From NCBI GenBank assembly GCA_017853235.1, contig JAFMJX010000103.1:1-6615 (forward strand): a stretch of DNA of 6,615 nt, read 5' to 3'. The notes beneath the pieces are model-generated. The model ran no database searches and was not told the DNA's origin. It was given only the letters and a program-made list of their open reading frames with translations. The position numbers were made by a program, and so were the translations under genes. Positions 1 through 6,615 of the stretch are shown here, one piece after another (the first letter of the stretch is position 1; every line of letters starts with the position of its first letter). The stretch is from Chitinophagaceae bacterium (lineage in GTDB: Bacteria; Bacteroidota; Bacteroidia; Chitinophagales; Chitinophagaceae).

Positions 1-1527
1 TTGGAATTCAAATAATTTTTTAGCTTGTTCTACTTCTTCTTTAGATAAAACTGAATCAGCATTTTCTTGTTTGTCAATTAAATTATCCACTACATCTGCA
101 TCCACACGAACAAATTGAACTCCCTCCCACTTCATCTCTACGTTGTTGATGAAAGCAGCATCTACCATAGTTTCTAATTTTACCACCTTATATCCTTTAG
201 TTACTGCAGCTTGCACAAAAGCGTCTTGTTGAACCGGATTGGTGGTATATAATAAAACTTGTTTGCCATCCTTATTTTTTTGATTGGCCTCGGTTGCTTT
301 TTTATACTCATCTAAAGTATAAAAAGTGCCAGCAGCAGCGGCGTCCTCCATGATTAAGAACTTATTCGCCTTCTCTAAAAACTTATCGTCTGTAATCATA
401 CCATACTTAACAAACAAACCAAGGCTTTCCCATTTTTCCTCAAATGACTTACGTTCATTATTGAAAATTTCCTCCAATTTATCAGCCACTTTTTTAGTGA
501 TATGAGCATTGATCTTTTTAACATTTGGATCCCCTTGTAAATAACTTCGACTTACGTTTAATGGAATATCTGGACTATCAATCACCCCATGCAACAACAT
601 TAAAAATTCAGGTACAATATCCTTTACTTCATCTGTTACAAATACTTGATTGCAGTATAATTGAATTTTATCTTTTTGGATTTCAAAACTCTGTTTGATT
701 TTAGGAAAATACAATACCCCTGTTAAATTAAAAGGATAGTCTACATTTAAATGAATCCAAAACAAAGGAGTCTCTCCAAATGGATAAAGTTCTTTATAAA
801 AATTCTCGTAATCTTCTTTGGTTAATTCCGAAGGCTTACGCACCCATATTGGATTGGTGTTATTAATAGACTTTTCAGCCTCAGGTTCTTTTCCTTCCTC
901 TTTTTTAGGTGCTTCCGCATTTGCATCTTTAAAATAAATGGGGACAGGTAAAAATTTACAAAAACGTTCTAAAATAGATTTTACACGATGAGACTCTAAA
1001 AATTCAGCGCTTTCTTCGTTAATATGTAAAACAATTTTAGTTCCTCTATTGCTATAATCTACTTCATATAATTCATATTCGGTACTTCCATCACAACTCC
1101 AAAATACTCCAGGAGCATCTTTGTGACTTTTTGAGTAAATATCCACTTTGTCACTCACCATGAACGCACTATAAAATCCTAAACCAAAATGACCTATGAT
1201 ACTTGCGTCTTTGTATTTGTTAACAAACTCTTCGGCACCACTAAAAGCGACTTGATTGATATATTTGTCCACCTCTTCTCCTGTCATACCAATTCCATTA
1301 TCAATGATTGACAATGTTTTTTCTTTGGCATCCAATACCACTTCAATACGAACATCACCTATTTCCCCTTTAACTTCCCCTTTAGAACTAAGGGTTTTTA
1401 ATTTTTGAGAAGCATCTACCGCGTTACTCACTAATTCACGTAAAAATATTTCGTGATCACTGTACAAAAACTTTTTAATGATAGGGAAAATGTTTTCCGT
1501 CTGAACTCTTATTTGACCTTTTTGCAT
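1..1527 (-). CDS. htpG: Molecular chaperone HtpG (Hsp90 family), 3' end cut off by window edge
   Basis: Cytosolic ATP-dependent Hsp90 chaperone that helps client proteins fold and recover from heat stress. The ATG at 1527 opens 509 codons without a stop to the left edge, starting MQKGQIRVQTENIFP. The N-terminal GHKL ATPase domain is intact: ELVSNAVDA near residues 31-39 (Glu and Asn for catalysis and Mg), DNGIGM at 76-81, and the lid/glycine motif GHFGLGFYS at 112-120. A short charged Lys/Glu linker lies near 205-220, as in bacterial forms. The middle domain follows, with WVRKPSELTKEDY near 228-240 and the conserved PLNVSRSYLQ near 322-331. The visible part ends inside the C-terminal dimerisation region; family members in this phylum are about 610-680 residues, so roughly 100 or more are missing. 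The gene is downstream of, and co-directional with, the lipoprotein gene (77-base gap), but probably has its own promoter. Identification is secure. Confidence 0.97.
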   Translation of the reverse strand, partial: MQKGQIRVQTENIFPIIKKFLYSDHEIFLRELVSNAVDASQKLKTLSSKGEVKGEIGDVRIEVVLDAKEKTLSIIDNGIGMTGEEVDKYINQVAFSGAEEFVNKYKDASIIGHFGLGFYSAFMVSDKVDIYSKSHKDAPGVFWSCDGSTEYELYEVDYSNRGTKIVLHINEESAEFLESHRVKSILERFCKFLPVPIYFKDANAEAPKKEEGKEPEAEKSINNTNPIWVRKPSELTKEDYENFYKELYPFGETPLFWIHLNVDYPFNLTGVLYFPKIKQSFEIQKDKIQLYCNQVFVTDEVKDIVPEFLMLLHGVIDSPDIPLNVSRSYLQGDPNVKKINAHITKKVADKLEEIFNNERKSFEEKWESLGLFVKYGMITDDKFLEKANKFLIMEDAAAAGTFYTLDEYKKATEANQKNKDGKQVLLYTTNPVQQDAFVQAAVTKGYKVVKLETMVDAAFINNVEMKWEGVQFVRVDADVVDNLIDKQENADSVLSKEEVEQAKKLFEFQ

Positions 1528-1555
1528 AATAGATAATATTTGACTATTTGTATAG

Positions 1556-1594
1556 CAAACTAAATACCAAAAGAAAAATGCTGACAGGATGGCA
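1556..1594 (-). promoter_or_regulatory. Possible htpG promoter with upstream near-palindrome
   Basis: Read on the minus strand, TTAGTTTG (plus positions 1556-1563) differs by one base from the Bacteroidota -7 consensus TAnnTTTG and would place transcription start about 20 bases before the htpG ATG. Where the -33 TTTG box should lie there is none; instead the near inverted repeat TGACA-GGA-TGGCA occupies 1582-1594, one base short of a perfect TGACA-N3-TGTCA. This could be a stress-regulator site or chance. No experimental basis; the assignment rests on spacing and consensus alone. Confidence 0.25.
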
Positions 1595-1604
1595 AGTAAA
1601 CCCC

Positions 1605-2489
1605 TTACTGAGGCCTATTTTGCAGCCATGCCATACCGGTACAACGTTTATTTTTTAACAAAATGTCACTTGTGTCTCTAATAACCAACTGTTTTTCATA
1701 GTTGTAGACCGAATAAATACCCCTCACTTCTCCATTTCCTGTTGGCGTTTTGATGTCCGCAAAGTCGGCATATCCACTAGTCCTTAAATAAATGGTTCCA
1801 CTAGTGCAAAATTTCAAGGCCCGACTCATCCCTAATTTGTTTTTTTTATCTGCATAGGTTTGTGCCGTATCAGTGGCTCCAAATTCGACCCCCGTGACAT
1901 GTATAAATCTTGCCTGTAAACTGTCTGATAAATTTTTAAAGGACACTTCCAAAGGGGTCAATGAAACGTGATTTTTTATAATAGTGATGTATTTATCAAA
2001 TAACGGGATGGGAATTCCAGTGGTAAGTAAACTGCCCGAACTAGTATCTACAGTCGCTGATAATTGAACCATTCTTCTATAATCTGTTAGCCACAAATTT
2101 TGCAAACGAATACGAACAAGGGCTCCAACAGGATAAGATTGATATAAGCTAACTCCATCTAGTTGCAATACAATTCCTCCAGTACTATCTTGAATAATAA
2201 TCGATTTATAAAAATTATCATGTTCGTCATTGGCAATAATCACTCCTTCAATGATATAGGTGTGGGTCATTACCTCAGTAGCGTTCATGATATGTAATTT
2301 TCTAAGATTTTTAATAGAAAGTAAAGTATCTGAATTTATTTCCGCAATATTTACGGCATAGGCATTTTGTTTTAAACAAGCAGCTAATAGAAAAAAAGAA
2401 GCAATTCCTACTAGTACTTTAAATGCCTTTGGACCTTGTTTGGGTGCATATAAATACTGGGGATTTTTTAAATAAGAAATAGATTTCAT
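1605..2489 (-). CDS. DUF5689-type OB-fold lipoprotein
   Basis: Predicted lipoprotein of 294 residues. A basic n-region (to about residue 24) leads into a hydrophobic stretch and the lipobox LAAC, with the acylated Cys at 38; the n-region is longer than usual, but no later ATG precedes the lipobox. The body resembles the DUF5689 family of Bacteroidota, which I read as two OB-fold-like halves: EGVIIANDEHDNFYKSIIIQ near 81-100 with DSTGGIVLQLDG after it, then RFIHVTGVEF near 194-203. The hallmark C-terminal block is LRTSGYADFADIKTPTGNGE near 235-254, followed by RGIYSVYNYEKQLVIRD near 256-272. Cys228 and Cys283 in the mature part could pair. The biochemical role of the family is not established. 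The gene starts six bases after the stop of the upstream receptor gene, with no Shine-Dalgarno sequence, suggesting co-transcription and perhaps translational coupling. By inference it is a surface or periplasmic partner of that barrel. Family call is by remembered motif; function unknown. Confidence 0.8.
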   Translation of the reverse strand: MKSISYLKNPQYLYAPKQGPKAFKVLVGIASFFLLAACLKQNAYAVNIAEINSDTLLSIKNLRKLHIMNATEVMTHTYIIEGVIIANDEHDNFYKSIIIQDSTGGIVLQLDGVSLYQSYPVGALVRIRLQNLWLTDYRRMVQLSATVDTSSGSLLTTGIPIPLFDKYITIIKNHVSLTPLEVSFKNLSDSLQARFIHVTGVEFGATDTAQTYADKKNKLGMSRALKFCTSGTIYLRTSGYADFADIKTPTGNGEVRGIYSVYNYEKQLVIRDTSDILLKNKRCTGMAWLQNRPQ

Positions 2490-2495
2490 AAATTT

Positions 2496-4964
2496 TTATT
2501 GAATGGTGATTTGAATTCCTGCTGTACAAGTAACCCCTTGATCATACAAGTACTTCATTGGAAATTTTTCCAACTTATTGCCTATATAATCATAACGAGA
2601 CTGCTCAAAAACCAATATAGGTATGAGTGTGTTGAATATATTTTTAATACTTAAACTACACTTGACTGTAGTTTTCTTGACACCCCAATGCATCTGCGCA
2701 TTCTTTGAAATAAAACTATTCCAAACCATTTGATTGGGAAGCCAATAAGGTGCCATCAAATTATTGAGTGAATTAGGTTCCTGAATGATATGCAACAACT
2801 CTTGCGACCTTCTAAAAGGGTTAAAATTAGCAGATCTTTTAAGTGCGTACACCCCGGTAATACCGAACCTAAATGAAAAGTTAGGCTGGTACACCAATGA
2901 AATGGCATGTACCATTTGAGGACTTGAGGTTGCCGGCATATTCTTCAACAATAAGGATCCCGATTCTACTTTAAATAAATCATTGGTCATTTTGAATTCA
3001 TACAATGGATTATTGGTGATAACATAATCATTCCAAGTACTAGCCCATATAAATTGAATACTACTTGAAATGTTTTTTTCACCACTCCATTCTATCCCTT
3101 TGAAATTCGAATTTTTTTGACCCACCATTCCGTACACAAAAGCGCCATATTGATCATGATAAAACAAATTTTTTTCAGTTTCATTTTTGACACTCCTTGT
3201 ATAGATAGAAAGGTCCCATTTAGAAGAAACCGATCGGTAGTAAATGGAAAAGACAGCTCCTTGCACTACCTCAGGTAATAGAAAACTAGCAGTTGCATCA
3301 TGCAATGAAGGGTCCAGATAAATCTCATTTGAAATTGGGGCATTTGTTTGCTTTTGTAAGATGAGGTTGGCATACCATTTTCCTGAAAATTTATATACGT
3401 ATTGACCTTGGATTTGAAATTCTGGAAAAAACAATGGAAAAGATTTGCCCAATGAACGATTGGGGAACAACCCATTTTGAAGTAACCCTATTCGTTGAAA
3501 AATATTTTGTGCTGCTTCGTAACGAAGACTAATTTCATGTTTCAAAAATTCTTTTTTTACAATTGCCCAATAGTTTACTTGTTGATGAGTCAAAACCGCA
3601 TCGCTACCCCATTGATCTCCTTTTTTTATTTTACGATTGGGATGTTGAATATCATTTTGAAAATTATTTTCTGAACCATTATCATCTACCCAGCCATTAT
3701 AATTATAAAAAAAATCTCCTCCTATTAAATTTTCCATGATGTTGTAACTGCGAACTTTATTCATGGATAACTGCATGCCCACTTGAGCTTGTATATAAGG
3801 TGTCATAAAATAGGACCCTAGTAAGGAAGCCTTTACAATTGAAATCTCAGACATTTTTCGATTGATGATATAAAAAGATCTTTTTAAAATATTGGATTGA
3901 TTAATTTTTTCAAGTGCGTCATAATTTATTTGCAATGCTTGTGGATGTGTTAGAAAAAATTGAGTTAACTGATTCCGCATCAAACTATCCTTGCTATAAC
4001 TTGGCAGGTATTTGTAATAATCAGGACGAGGATCCATCGTATTTGTCCAATCTAATTGAGTTTGAGATTGGATCCCATAAGCACCGCCTATGTTTGCTTG
4101 CAAAAAACCATTGGGTGCCCATTTTTTTTCATATTGAATCGTACTCATTGGTATTGCGGAGGATTTAGTTCCTGCATACCATAGCCGACCTTTATACCAA
4201 CCTTGATTAGGATTATAATTACGTTGATGTGATAGATTAAATGCTTCTTGCACAGAAGGGCTTATTTTTCCTTGAGAAGATGGATTCCACCATATACTCC
4301 AACTAATAGTCTGTTCTTTTTTAAAAAATTTTTGAGCATTTAATAAAACGCCACTGCTCTTTTTAAACCCAATAGGAAGTAAACCCAATGGGGCTTGTTG
4401 CCAAGATGCGAAAAGTTGAAAGGCCCAGAAATTAGTACGTCTTTTTTTGACCAACCATCCACTTTTGTAATGCAGCCAATATTCTTGCACAAATGAACTA
4501 TTCGAAAATCGCATACCAGCATTGAGACTTGAGGGAGCGTTTCCAACACTACTGTTTAGCTGTCCTTCCCAACTATTTACTAACCCATTGGGATTCCCAA
4601 TTTCTACATTAACAATTTGGAAAGCCTTATACAAACTAGCATAAGCAAGCGAAGCACTCCAACCAGATAAAGACGACTTCCAATTCAACCCATCAATTTT
4701 CGTAGCATCATCCATTTTGCCTCTTACATTCCAGTGAAAAACATACCCATTCAACTTTGCCAAACTTGGCAATGGCATTGAAGTTGATTTTAATAAAGTT
4801 GGCACCCAATCTTCTTGATAATCTTGTCGAGTCAATACGTTTTTTTGAAAAACCTCTTCTTCAATTTGGCACCATGCCAGTTTTGGAATAAAAATCAAAC
4901 ACATGATTAAAATAATGATGCGCATTGAATTTGATACTTTGAAACAGCTTCTCAATAGACTCAT
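2496..4964 (-). CDS. TonB-dependent receptor-like outer-membrane beta-barrel with degenerate plug
   Basis: Predicted 822-residue outer-membrane barrel. A signal peptide ends near residue 33 (hydrophobic IIILIMCLIFIPKLAWCQ); Met14 (ATG at 4925) would give a more classical signal peptide and is a credible alternative start. Barrel landmarks match a receptor class I recall from Bacteroidota: SVQEAFNLSHQRNYNPNQGW at 237-256, DPRPDYYKYLPSY at 311-323, NDIQHPNRKIKKGDQWG at 437-453, KNIFNT at 774-779, and FEQSRYDY with KFPMKYLYDQG at 786-810. It ends in a beta-strand, GIQITIQ. Alternating aromatic/polar strands run throughout. Against the usual pattern, no carboxypeptidase-like regulatory domain precedes the plug, and the plug region (about 52-145) keeps only the outline: the usual RIRGYD block reads NVRGKMDD, and the glycine-rich WGGLND and GTTNID blocks are not recognisable. 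Relatives with the extra domain are about 900 residues or more. First gene of an operon with the downstream lipoprotein gene; divergent from the EEP gene. Substrate unknown. Confidence 0.8.
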   Translation of the reverse strand: MSLLRSCFKVSNSMRIIILIMCLIFIPKLAWCQIEEEVFQKNVLTRQDYQEDWVPTLLKSTSMPLPSLAKLNGYVFHWNVRGKMDDATKIDGLNWKSSLSGWSASLAYASLYKAFQIVNVEIGNPNGLVNSWEGQLNSSVGNAPSSLNAGMRFSNSSFVQEYWLHYKSGWLVKKRRTNFWAFQLFASWQQAPLGLLPIGFKKSSGVLLNAQKFFKKEQTISWSIWWNPSSQGKISPSVQEAFNLSHQRNYNPNQGWYKGRLWYAGTKSSAIPMSTIQYEKKWAPNGFLQANIGGAYGIQSQTQLDWTNTMDPRPDYYKYLPSYSKDSLMRNQLTQFFLTHPQALQINYDALEKINQSNILKRSFYIINRKMSEISIVKASLLGSYFMTPYIQAQVGMQLSMNKVRSYNIMENLIGGDFFYNYNGWVDDNGSENNFQNDIQHPNRKIKKGDQWGSDAVLTHQQVNYWAIVKKEFLKHEISLRYEAAQNIFQRIGLLQNGLFPNRSLGKSFPLFFPEFQIQGQYVYKFSGKWYANLILQKQTNAPISNEIYLDPSLHDATASFLLPEVVQGAVFSIYYRSVSSKWDLSIYTRSVKNETEKNLFYHDQYGAFVYGMVGQKNSNFKGIEWSGEKNISSSIQFIWASTWNDYVITNNPLYEFKMTNDLFKVESGSLLLKNMPATSSPQMVHAISLVYQPNFSFRFGITGVYALKRSANFNPFRRSQELLHIIQEPNSLNNLMAPYWLPNQMVWNSFISKNAQMHWGVKKTTVKCSLSIKNIFNTLIPILVFEQSRYDYIGNKLEKFPMKYLYDQGVTCTAGIQITIQ

Positions 4965-5109
4965 AAAATAAATGGCGTTTTAAATTACAAGTCAGCAATT
5001 TGTAGTTTCTGTGTCGTAAAAAAATTTCGGCAATTACGCTGCAACAAAAAATAAAAAAACATACACTTGCTGCCTTATAAAAAATGCCAAATAAAATTTG
5101 AAATACATT
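4965..5109. promoter_or_regulatory. Divergent intergenic region between receptor operon and EEP gene
   Basis: This 145-base AT-rich interval should hold the promoters for both directions, since the two genes diverge and nothing else lies between them. I see no perfect TAnnTTTG box on either strand. The nearest are three-base-spaced variants: TA-N3-TTTG on plus at 5092-5100, and the same form on minus at 5045-5053. A CAGCAA (4993-4998) and TTGCTG (5067-5072) pair forms a widely spaced inverted repeat, and runs of A lie between them. An ATG at 5084 opens only a five-codon frame (stop at 5099-5101) and is not called. The divergent layout would allow shared control of the two transcripts, but no regulator site is identifiable. 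Confidence 0.4.
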
Positions 5110-6207
5110 ATGATTTTCTATAAAATTTTGATTTTCCCAGCCTTTTTAGCAGTGTTGCTTTCCCCCTTCATAAGCTCATCACAAACAGTGATTGTAGGAT
5201 TTTACAATTGTGAAAATTTTTACGACACCATTGATCAACACAATATCATAGATGAAGAATTTACGCCTCAAAGTAAGAAAACATATTCTCAACTAAAATT
5301 TCAAAACAAAATAAACCACTTGGCATCTGTAATAAATGGAATGGGGCAATTAGAAACCGCAAAAGGAATTGCCCTTTTAGGTGTTGCAGAAATTGAAAAC
5401 AAAATGGTTTTACAACAACTTGTAGAAAGCCCCCTTTTAAAAAAATATCACTTAAAATTTATTCATTTTGATTCCAAAGATGCAAGAGGTATAGATGTGG
5501 CCCTTATATACAACCCAAGCTTTTTTACTCCATATCAATTTCGCCCTTACTCTTTAACAGACAGCTCACATTTCCAAGATTTTGCCACCAGAGATATTTT
5601 ATATGTACAGGGCTTATTAGATAAAACATGGGTGCATATATTAGTCAACCATTGGCCCAGCAGAAGAGGCGGTGAAAAACAATCAACAAACAAGCGTTTA
5701 TGGGCGGCCACGGTTTGTAAAAAAATCATAGATAGTATAGAAGCACAAGATCCTCTTGCAAAAATCATAGTAATGGGCGACTTTAATGACAATCCAAATA
5801 ATAAAAGTGTGCAACTGCTGCGTTTACAAAATCCTTATTTTGATTTATTTCAAAAAGGAGTAGGTAGTATCGCCTATCGCGATGTTTGGAATTTATTTGA
5901 CCAAATCCTCCTAAATCGAGCATGGGAAAATGGAATTCCAGGAAAGCCCATCCAAAAAGGAATCAAGAACAACATAGTGGAACAGTTAAAAAACGAAGCA
6001 GAATATAGGTCTATCAAAGCCTTATTTGATTTAACATATTATAAATCAATCATTTATAACAATTTTGGTCTACAAGAACGGGCAGGAAGATACAAGGGAT
6101 ACCCCAAAAGGACCTGGAATGGGGATCAATTTAACAATGGCTTTAGCGACCACTTCCCTGCAGTCACAATTTTTAAGGTAAAAACTGCCGAAATCGCAGT
6201 AAAATAA
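5110..6207 (+). CDS. Secreted endonuclease/exonuclease/phosphatase (EEP) family protein
   Basis: Predicted exported metal-dependent phosphoesterase of the DNase I-like EEP superfamily, 365 residues from the ATG at 5110. An in-frame TTG at 5098 would add MKYI; I prefer the ATG because MIFYK then a hydrophobic core (ILIFPAFLAVLL) to about residue 25 is already a complete signal peptide. Motifs in order, counted from that ATG: GFYNCENFYD near 30-39 (metal-site Asn), GVAEIEN near 91-97 (metal-binding Glu), RGIDVALIYN near 126-135, VNHWPSRRGG near 179-188 (catalytic His), MGDFNDNP near 222-229 (catalytic Asp and Asn), WNLFDQIL near 260-267, and SDHFPA near 346-351 (Asp-His pair). All key residues of an active enzyme are present. 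No lipobox is visible, so it is probably periplasmic or secreted. Its divergent neighbours encode a receptor-like barrel and a lipoprotein, suggesting a shared nutrient-scavenging role. The family covers nucleases, phosphatases and sphingomyelinases, so the substrate cannot be read from sequence. Confidence 0.92.
   Translation: MIFYKILIFPAFLAVLLSPFISSSQTVIVGFYNCENFYDTIDQHNIIDEEFTPQSKKTYSQLKFQNKINHLASVINGMGQLETAKGIALLGVAEIENKMVLQQLVESPLLKKYHLKFIHFDSKDARGIDVALIYNPSFFTPYQFRPYSLTDSSHFQDFATRDILYVQGLLDKTWVHILVNHWPSRRGGEKQSTNKRLWAATVCKKIIDSIEAQDPLAKIIVMGDFNDNPNNKSVQLLRLQNPYFDLFQKGVGSIAYRDVWNLFDQILLNRAWENGIPGKPIQKGIKNNIVEQLKNEAEYRSIKALFDLTYYKSIIYNNFGLQERAGRYKGYPKRTWNGDQFNNGFSDHFPAVTIFKVKTAEIAVK
6184..6200. 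repeat. Short inverted repeat at the end of the EEP gene, upstream of the rpsF promoter
   Basis: ACTGC at 6184-6188 and GCAGT at 6196-6200 are perfect complements with a seven-base spacer. The repeat lies in the last codons of the EEP gene and about 10 bases before the rpsF -7 element, in the place where a -33 box would be expected. On the plus strand no T-run follows, so it is not an intrinsic terminator for the EEP gene. On the minus strand five T residues follow, but no minus-strand gene would need terminating there. Its role is unclear and it may be chance. Confidence 0.25.
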
Positions 6208-6209
6208 CG

Positions 6210-6217
6210 TACCTTCG
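6210..6217 (+). promoter_or_regulatory. Likely -7 promoter element of rpsF
   Basis: TACCTTCG matches the Bacteroidota housekeeping -7 consensus TAnnTTTG at five of its six fixed positions (C in place of the third T), and the fuller context GTACCTTCGCCG resembles strong promoters of this phylum. Transcription would then begin near 6222-6226, about 80 bases before the rpsF ATG. No TTTG/TTG is visible at the -33 spacing, which weakens the call. Confidence 0.4.
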
Positions 6218-6220
6218 CCG

Positions 6221-6273
6221 TCCCAAATCAGTTTTGGCTGATTCATTCCATTGAGTTGGGATGTCCACTGGGA
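6221..6273 (+). promoter_or_regulatory. Folded 5' leader of rpsF, candidate autoregulatory RNA structure
   Basis: The rpsF leader contains a nested structure. ATCAG (6227-6231) pairs with CTGAT (6238-6242) around the loop TTTTGG. Outside it TCCCAA (6221-6226) pairs with TTGGGA (6256-6261), leaving 6243-6255 bulged on the 3' side. A second TGGGA at 6269-6273 could compete for TCCCA, so two alternative outer stems are possible. In many bacteria the S6:S18 complex represses its own mRNA by binding a leader hairpin with a CCG trinucleotide in an asymmetric loop; a CCG does sit at 6218-6220 beside this stem. However, the predicted start site lies close by and may exclude the CCG from the transcript. 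The structure is seen; the regulatory role is inference. Confidence 0.35.
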
Positions 6274-6305
6274 AAAACCAATTATTTAACCACAAAATTC
6301 AAGTA

Positions 6306-6615
6306 ATGAACAATTACGAATTAATGGTGATTTTTACACCGGTTTTATCTGAAGATGATTTTAAATCAGCTCAGAAAAAGTATCAGGATTTCATCAAAGA
6401 AAATGGTGGCGACACTGTTGCATCAAATCCATGGGGTTTAAAATCACTTGCTTATCCTATTGATAAGAAAACGACTGGTATCTACTGGATACTAGAATTC
6501 ACAGCTCCAGCTACAGTGAATGAAAAATTGAAAGTTCAATTTTTACGTGACGAACAAATCATGCGTCACATGATTACAAAACTTGACAAGTACGCAGTTG
6601 AGTATAACCACATTA
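6306..6615 (+). CDS. rpsF: 30S ribosomal protein S6, 3' end cut off by window edge
   Basis: Small-subunit ribosomal protein that forms a heterodimer with S18 and binds the central domain of 16S rRNA. The ATG at 6306 opens 103 codons to the right edge. S6 hallmarks are YELMVIFTPVL near residues 4-14, the central WGLKSLAYPIDKKTTGIYW near 43-61 (the G...LAYPI...G.Y core), and FLRDEQIMRHMITKLDKY near 79-96. Family members are usually about 95-130 residues, so only a short C-terminal tail should be missing. There is no Shine-Dalgarno sequence; the A-rich stretch before the ATG is typical of Bacteroidota. By common gene order rpsR and rplI would follow to the right, beyond the window. The gene lies 98 bases after the EEP gene and probably has its own promoter and leader. 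Confidence 0.96.
   Translation, partial: MNNYELMVIFTPVLSEDDFKSAQKKYQDFIKENGGDTVASNPWGLKSLAYPIDKKTTGIYWILEFTAPATVNEKLKVQFLRDEQIMRHMITKLDKYAVEYNHI

Noticed and set aside
1595..1609. Inverted repeat AGTAA-ACCCC-TTACT at the stop codon of the lipoprotein gene, a possible terminator
   Set aside because: Only five weak A/T-rich pairs, overlapping the stop codon, and no T-run directly after it on the minus strand.
3266..3475. Minus-strand open frame of 69 codons inside the receptor gene, and a similar one at 4340-4549
   Set aside because: Out-of-frame overlaps entirely within the receptor coding sequence, with no family resemblance.
3914..4168. Plus-strand open frame of 84 codons inside the receptor gene
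   Set aside because: Antisense shadow of a well-supported barrel gene; no recognisable domain or signal.
2496..4964. Receptor gene as a decaying pseudogene because of its poor plug
   Set aside because: The frame is open over 822 codons, the C-terminal barrel motifs are intact, and the gene is tightly packed with an intact partner.
5084..5101. Five-codon open frame (MPNKI) just before the EEP start, a possible leader peptide
   Set aside because: Too short and featureless; no attenuator-like structure or regulatory codon run follows.
5098..5109. TTG at 5098 as the EEP start codon
   Set aside because: The ATG four codons later gives a complete signal peptide and is a more usual start; the TTG remains possible.
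5547..5792. Minus-strand open frame of 81 codons opposite the EEP gene
   Set aside because: It covers the antisense of the conserved NHWPSR and GDFND motif regions, so the plus-strand reading explains the sequence.

Overview
The window looks like ordinary chromosomal DNA from a low-GC member of the Bacteroidota. The HtpG N-terminus, the TonB-dependent-receptor type, the DUF5689-type lipoprotein, the lack of Shine-Dalgarno sequences and a TAnnTTTG-like -7 element all fit that phylum. The HtpG and S6 sequences recall Chitinophagia or Sphingobacteriia, but that finer placement is from memory and is a guess. Two housekeeping genes, each cut by a window edge, flank a three-gene cell-envelope cluster.

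Layout: (1) 1-1527, minus strand: htpG (Hsp90), start present, C-terminus off the left edge. (2) 1605-2489, minus: a DUF5689-type OB-fold lipoprotein. (3) 2496-4964, minus: an outer-membrane beta-barrel of the TonB-dependent receptor family, six bases upstream of the lipoprotein gene and almost certainly in an operon with it. (4) 4965-5109: a short divergent intergenic region. (5) 5110-6207, plus: a secreted endonuclease/exonuclease/phosphatase (EEP) family enzyme with all its metal and catalytic motifs. (6) 6208-6305: a likely promoter and folded leader. (7) 6306 to the right edge, plus: rpsF (ribosomal protein S6), cut at its 3' end.

The three envelope genes plausibly act together. The EEP enzyme would be exported and cut a phosphodiester or phosphomonoester substrate, perhaps extracellular nucleic acid. 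The receptor-like barrel and its lipoprotein would sit in the outer membrane and bind or import the product. Such a grouping of EEP, DUF5689 and this receptor type is, from memory, recurrent in Bacteroidota, but the substrate is unproven. The most unusual point is that the receptor has a recognisable barrel but a badly eroded plug and no N-terminal regulatory domain, so it may not work as a normal TonB-driven transporter.

No mobile element, CRISPR array, tRNA, rRNA or clear intrinsic terminator was seen. No gene-free stretch exceeds 300 bases. I found no convincing evidence of a wholly new system; the candidates worth checking are the degenerate receptor locus, the rpsF leader and a near-palindrome upstream of htpG.
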